From positions 1 to 64,000 of the forward strand of contig NZ_JADWYX010000046.1 of NCBI RefSeq assembly GCF_016786355.1: a stretch of DNA of 64,000 nucleotides, in the 5' to 3' direction. Shown piece after piece: positions 61,381-64,000 of the stretch. The notes beneath the pieces are model-generated. The model was not told the origin of the DNA, ran no database searches, and worked only from the letters and a program-made list of their open reading frames with translations. Position 1 is the stretch's first letter; each line of letters starts with the position of its first letter. Source of the DNA: Frankia sp. AgB1.9. Lineage in GTDB: Bacteria; Actinomycetota; Actinomycetes; Frankiales; Frankiaceae. Made by a program: the position numbers and the translations under genes.

Positions 61381-62673
61381 TCGCCCTGTCTGACCTTCCT
61401 CGGCGTTCTCGGTCCGAGTTCGACGCTCTTGCGCCTGCCGGCGGCCCGCAGCCGGTGCCATTCGGAGGGATGGGCATTTTGCCTCTGCACTATGGATTTC
61501 TCGGTACGTACCCGCCGACGCAGTGCGGGCTGGCCACCTTCACGGCCGCCCTGCGGGCGCACCTGACCGCCGTGGTGCCGGGCGCCTCCAGCGGCGTCGT
61601 GCGCCTGCTGGACGCCCCGGTTGCGAGCACCCGGGGCCTGCCCCCAGCGCCGCCGCCCGGCGTCATCGGCGACCTGGTCGCCGGGACGAGCGGAGGCCCG
61701 GCCGAGGCCGCCCGCCTGCTGAACCGGTTCGACGTCGTCCTGGTCCAGCACGAGTACGGCGTCTACGGCGGCCGGGACGGCGCCGAGGTGGTCGAGGTAC
61801 TGCGACGACTCGAGGTTCCCGCGATCGTCGTTCTGCACACGGTCCTCACACGGCCGACCACGCATCAGCGTCAGGTGTTGGAGCAGGTGGCCGCCGCGGC
61901 GAGGGCGGTCGTGGTGATGACCGAGACCGCCAGGGTCCGGCTGGCCACCGGCTACCGGGTCGATCAGCGCCGGGTCTCGGTCATCCCGCACGGCGCGGTC
62001 CGAGGGGCCGACCGTTCTCACCTGGGGGCTGATCGGTCCCGGCAAGGGGATCGAATGGGGGATCGAGGCGCTGGCGGCGCTGACCGACCTCGACCGGCCG
62101 CCCCGTTACGTCGTCGCCGGCGAGACCCATCCCAAGGTGCTCGCCCGGGAGGGGGAGGCGTACCGCGACGGGCTGGTCGCGCTGGCCCACCGCCTGGGGG
62201 TGGCCGGATCGGTTCGCTTCGACGGCCGCTACCGTGACGCGCGGTCGCTGGCCGAGCTGGTGCGGGCGGCCGATGTGGTTCTGCTGCCCTACGACTCGCG
62301 GGACCAGGTCACCTCCGGCGTCCTCATCGAGGCGGTCGCCGCGCACAAGCCGATCGTCGCCACCCGTTTCCCGCACGCGGTCGAGCTTCTCGGCGGCGGT
62401 ACCGGCCTGCTCGTCCCGCACGAGGACCCGGCGGCGATCGCGGCGGCCCTGCGCGCCATCGTCACCGACGACGCCCTGCAGCACAGCCTGACCGACGCGG
62501 TCGCCGCGCGCGCCCCCGAGCTGCTGTGGCCGGCGGTCGCCCGCCGCTACCGGCGGCTCGCCGCCGAGCTGGTGGCGCGCACGGCCACTGGACCGTCCCG
62601 CTCCGCCGCGGCCCGGCTGACCGGCCAGACCACCGGGGCGACTGTCGACGATCCCGCCATGGCGACCCGATGA
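61377..62673 (+). pseudogene. GT4-type glycosyltransferase, frameshifted
   Basis: The N-terminal half (GFLGTYPPTQCGLATFTAALRAHL, then VVLVQHEYGVYGGRDGAEVV, RVSVIPHGA) and the C-terminal half (TVLTWGLIGPGKGIEWGIEAL, then VVLLPYDSRDQVTSGVLIEAVAAHKPIVATRFPHAVELLGG) of a GT4 glycosyltransferase are in different frames. The join is at a GGGG run at 62004-62007; removing one G restores VIPHGAVRGPTVLTWGL. The overall length would be about 430 residues. Start ATG 61377, or ATG 61470 with GGAGGG just before. Either a real pseudogene or a single-base error. Confidence 0.75.
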
Positions 62674-63785
62674 CCGTCGACGTGTCGTTCGCTCATCTGA
62701 TCCGCCTCACCGACGACGTCGGCCTGTTCGAACATGCCAAGGGCACCACCCCACGCCCCGAGCATGGGTACTGCGTCGATGACGTCGCGCGTGGCCTGGT
62801 CGTGCTCGCCCGCGAACCGGATCCGGAGTTCACCCTGATCCGGCTGCTCAAGCGGTATCTCGCCTTCGTCGCCGCGGCGCAGGCTCCATCCGGGGCGGTG
62901 CGCAACCGACGCGACACCGACGGGCACTGGCGGGACCGGCCCAGTCTCGGCGACTGGTGGGGCCGGGCCCTGTGGGGGCTCGGCACCATGGCGGTGCGGG
63001 CGCCCACGGTCCGGCTGCGGGCCACGGCGCGCACCCGGTTCTATGCCAGTGCCGGCCGGCGCTCCAGCTGGCCCCGGGCGATGACGTTCGCGGCGCTGGG
63101 CGCCGGGGAGATCCTGCTGGTCAACCCCGGCGACGCCGCCGCGCGCGCCCTGCTGACCGACGCCGTCGCGGCGATCGGCCCGGTGTGCCGCGACCCGGCC
63201 TGGCCCTGGCCGGAGTCGAGCCTGCGCTACGCCAACGCGGCCGTGCCGGAGGCGCTGATTCTGGCCGGTGCCTGCCTGCCCGACGAGAGGGTGCTCGCCG
63301 ACGGGCTGCGGCTGCTGGAATGGCTGCTCGCCATCGAGACCCGCGCCGGTCGGCTGTCGTTGACGCCGGTCGGCGGCCGCCAGTCGGGGGCCGCCCCCGG
63401 CGCTCGGCCCGGTTTCGACCAGCAGCCGATCGAGGCCGCGGCCCTGGCCGACGCCTGCGCCCGGGCCTACGACCTCACCGGCCACCCGCGGTGGCTGGTC
63501 GGGCTCCGCCAGGCGCACGCCTGGTTTCTCGGTGACAACGACAGCGGGGTTCCCCTTGTCGACACCATTTCGGGTGGCTGCTGCGACGGGCTCGAAGCGC
63601 ACGGCCGCAACCTGAACCAGGGGGCCGAATCCACCCTGGCGATGCTCTCGACGGCGCAGCATGCCCGTCGCCTGCTCGCGGCCCGGCCTGCTCAACCCGT
63701 CCAGCCTGCTCAGCCCGCTGGGGTCACTCAGCCCGATCAGCCCGATCAGCCGGCTCGCCCGGCCAGCTCTGGGACGGGTCCGTGA
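62670..63785 (+). CDS. glycan-cluster protein, alpha/alpha barrel-like
   Basis: A 371-residue protein (TVDVSFAHLIRLTDDVGLFEHAKGTTPRPEHGYCVDDVARGLVV, then SLGDWWGRALWGLGTMA, WPWPESSLRYANAAVPEAL, GFDQQPIEAAALADACARAYDLTGHPRWLVGLRQAHAWFLGDNDSG). Helical barrel of the glycosidase type; often beside GT4 and GH130 genes. ATG 62670 overlaps the glycosyltransferase end as ATGA. A Q/P/D-rich tail ends the protein. Confidence 0.75.
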   Translation: MTVDVSFAHLIRLTDDVGLFEHAKGTTPRPEHGYCVDDVARGLVVLAREPDPEFTLIRLLKRYLAFVAAAQAPSGAVRNRRDTDGHWRDRPSLGDWWGRALWGLGTMAVRAPTVRLRATARTRFYASAGRRSSWPRAMTFAALGAGEILLVNPGDAAARALLTDAVAAIGPVCRDPAWPWPESSLRYANAAVPEALILAGACLPDERVLADGLRLLEWLLAIETRAGRLSLTPVGGRQSGAAPGARPGFDQQPIEAAALADACARAYDLTGHPRWLVGLRQAHAWFLGDNDSGVPLVDTISGGCCDGLEAHGRNLNQGAESTLAMLSTAQHARRLLAARPAQPVQPAQPAGVTQPDQPDQPARPASSGTGP

Positions 63786-64000
63786 GCTCGTGCGCCCCGA
63801 CCGTGAGCCCGCGGGTCGAGGTGACGCGTCATCCGGTGACCCTGGCCGCGGACCCGAGGCGGGTCATCGCGAGGCTTTTCCTGCCCGGGGAGGAAGCAGG
63901 CGAGTCGGGATCCCGGGCCGCCGGCATCGTGGCCCGGGTGCTCGCCCTGCCCGAGCCGGAGGTGGCGAGCCTCCTCGGCGATCTGCTGGTGACGTTCACC
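63782..64000 (+). CDS. GH130-like glycosidase/phosphorylase, N-terminal part
   Basis: The first 73 codons only; the gene runs off the window. VTRHPVTLAADPRRVIARLFLPGEE, then RVLALPEPEVASLLGDLLVTF is the start typical of GH130-like proteins that act on mannosides. GTG 63782 overlaps the stop of the previous gene as GTGA, so it is part of the same operon. Confidence 0.7.
   Translation, partial: MSSCAPTVSPRVEVTRHPVTLAADPRRVIARLFLPGEEAGESGSRAAGIVARVLALPEPEVASLLGDLLVTFT

Overview
The window is about 72% GC, dense with GTG and TTG starts, and rich in 4-base ATGA/GTGA start-stop overlaps. The gene content (two mycofactocin-coupled OYE-family reductases with an MftR-type regulator, a mycofactocin-type SDR, F420-dependent enzymes, a PAC2 protein, XRE regulators of the DUF5753 type, DUF2630) points to a filamentous actinobacterium. 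A Frankia-group genome (Frankia, Parafrankia, Pseudofrankia) is my best guess, made from protein style and not from a database search. I found no rRNA, tRNA, CRISPR array or transposase.

Layout. 1-4060: an accessory block on the minus strand: small protein, DUF6879 protein and XRE/DUF5753 regulator, then radical SAM enzyme, DEDDh exonuclease and an internally shortened thymidylate-kinase-like P-loop protein. 4059-11936: amidase with a hydantoinase remnant, a divergent GntR regulator, an MFS exporter, a TetR regulator and two amidohydrolases. 12009-18427: a tightly coupled minus-strand operon of two OYE reductases and two acyl-CoA dehydrogenases, facing MftR across two palindromes; the second OYE has lost its C-terminal half and reads in frame into an acyl-CoA dehydrogenase. 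18445-30070: mostly single genes: lipoprotein, TetR, PAC2, luciferase-like oxidoreductase, epoxide hydrolase, VapBC-type pair, WapI-like protein, mycofactocin-type SDR, MerR with thioredoxin, acetyltransferase, VOC protein and a lipoprotein esterase bracketed by two copies of a 79-base palindromic repeat. 30385-44820: MuiA-like protein, DUF1501/DUF1800 pair, two-component system, small proteins, serine hydrolase, NTF2-like protein, acetyltransferase and a YdeP-type molybdopterin oxidoreductase.

45456-51496 holds the most interesting unit. It is a minus-strand operon encoding a small membrane protein, a cytoplasmic-looking subtilisin-like protease, a 93-residue protein, a nine-cysteine protein and an 895-residue HTH/NB-ARC/TPR (STAND) protein. 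It has the architecture of a protease-plus-signal-ATPase conflict or signalling system, and I cannot name it.

51812-57886: SDR, GABA-type aminotransferase and a short NAD-glutamate dehydrogenase lacking the usual N-terminal regulatory region, which suggests amine or GABA catabolism to 2-oxoglutarate. 57979-60953: F420-type PPOX protein, then a creatininase-family hydrolase coupled to a phytoene-desaturase-like flavoprotein. 60954-64000: an AT-rich leader with a good promoter and a 44-codon ORF, then a glycosyltransferase broken by an apparent single-base frameshift, a glycan-cluster protein and the start of a GH130-like protein that runs off the window.
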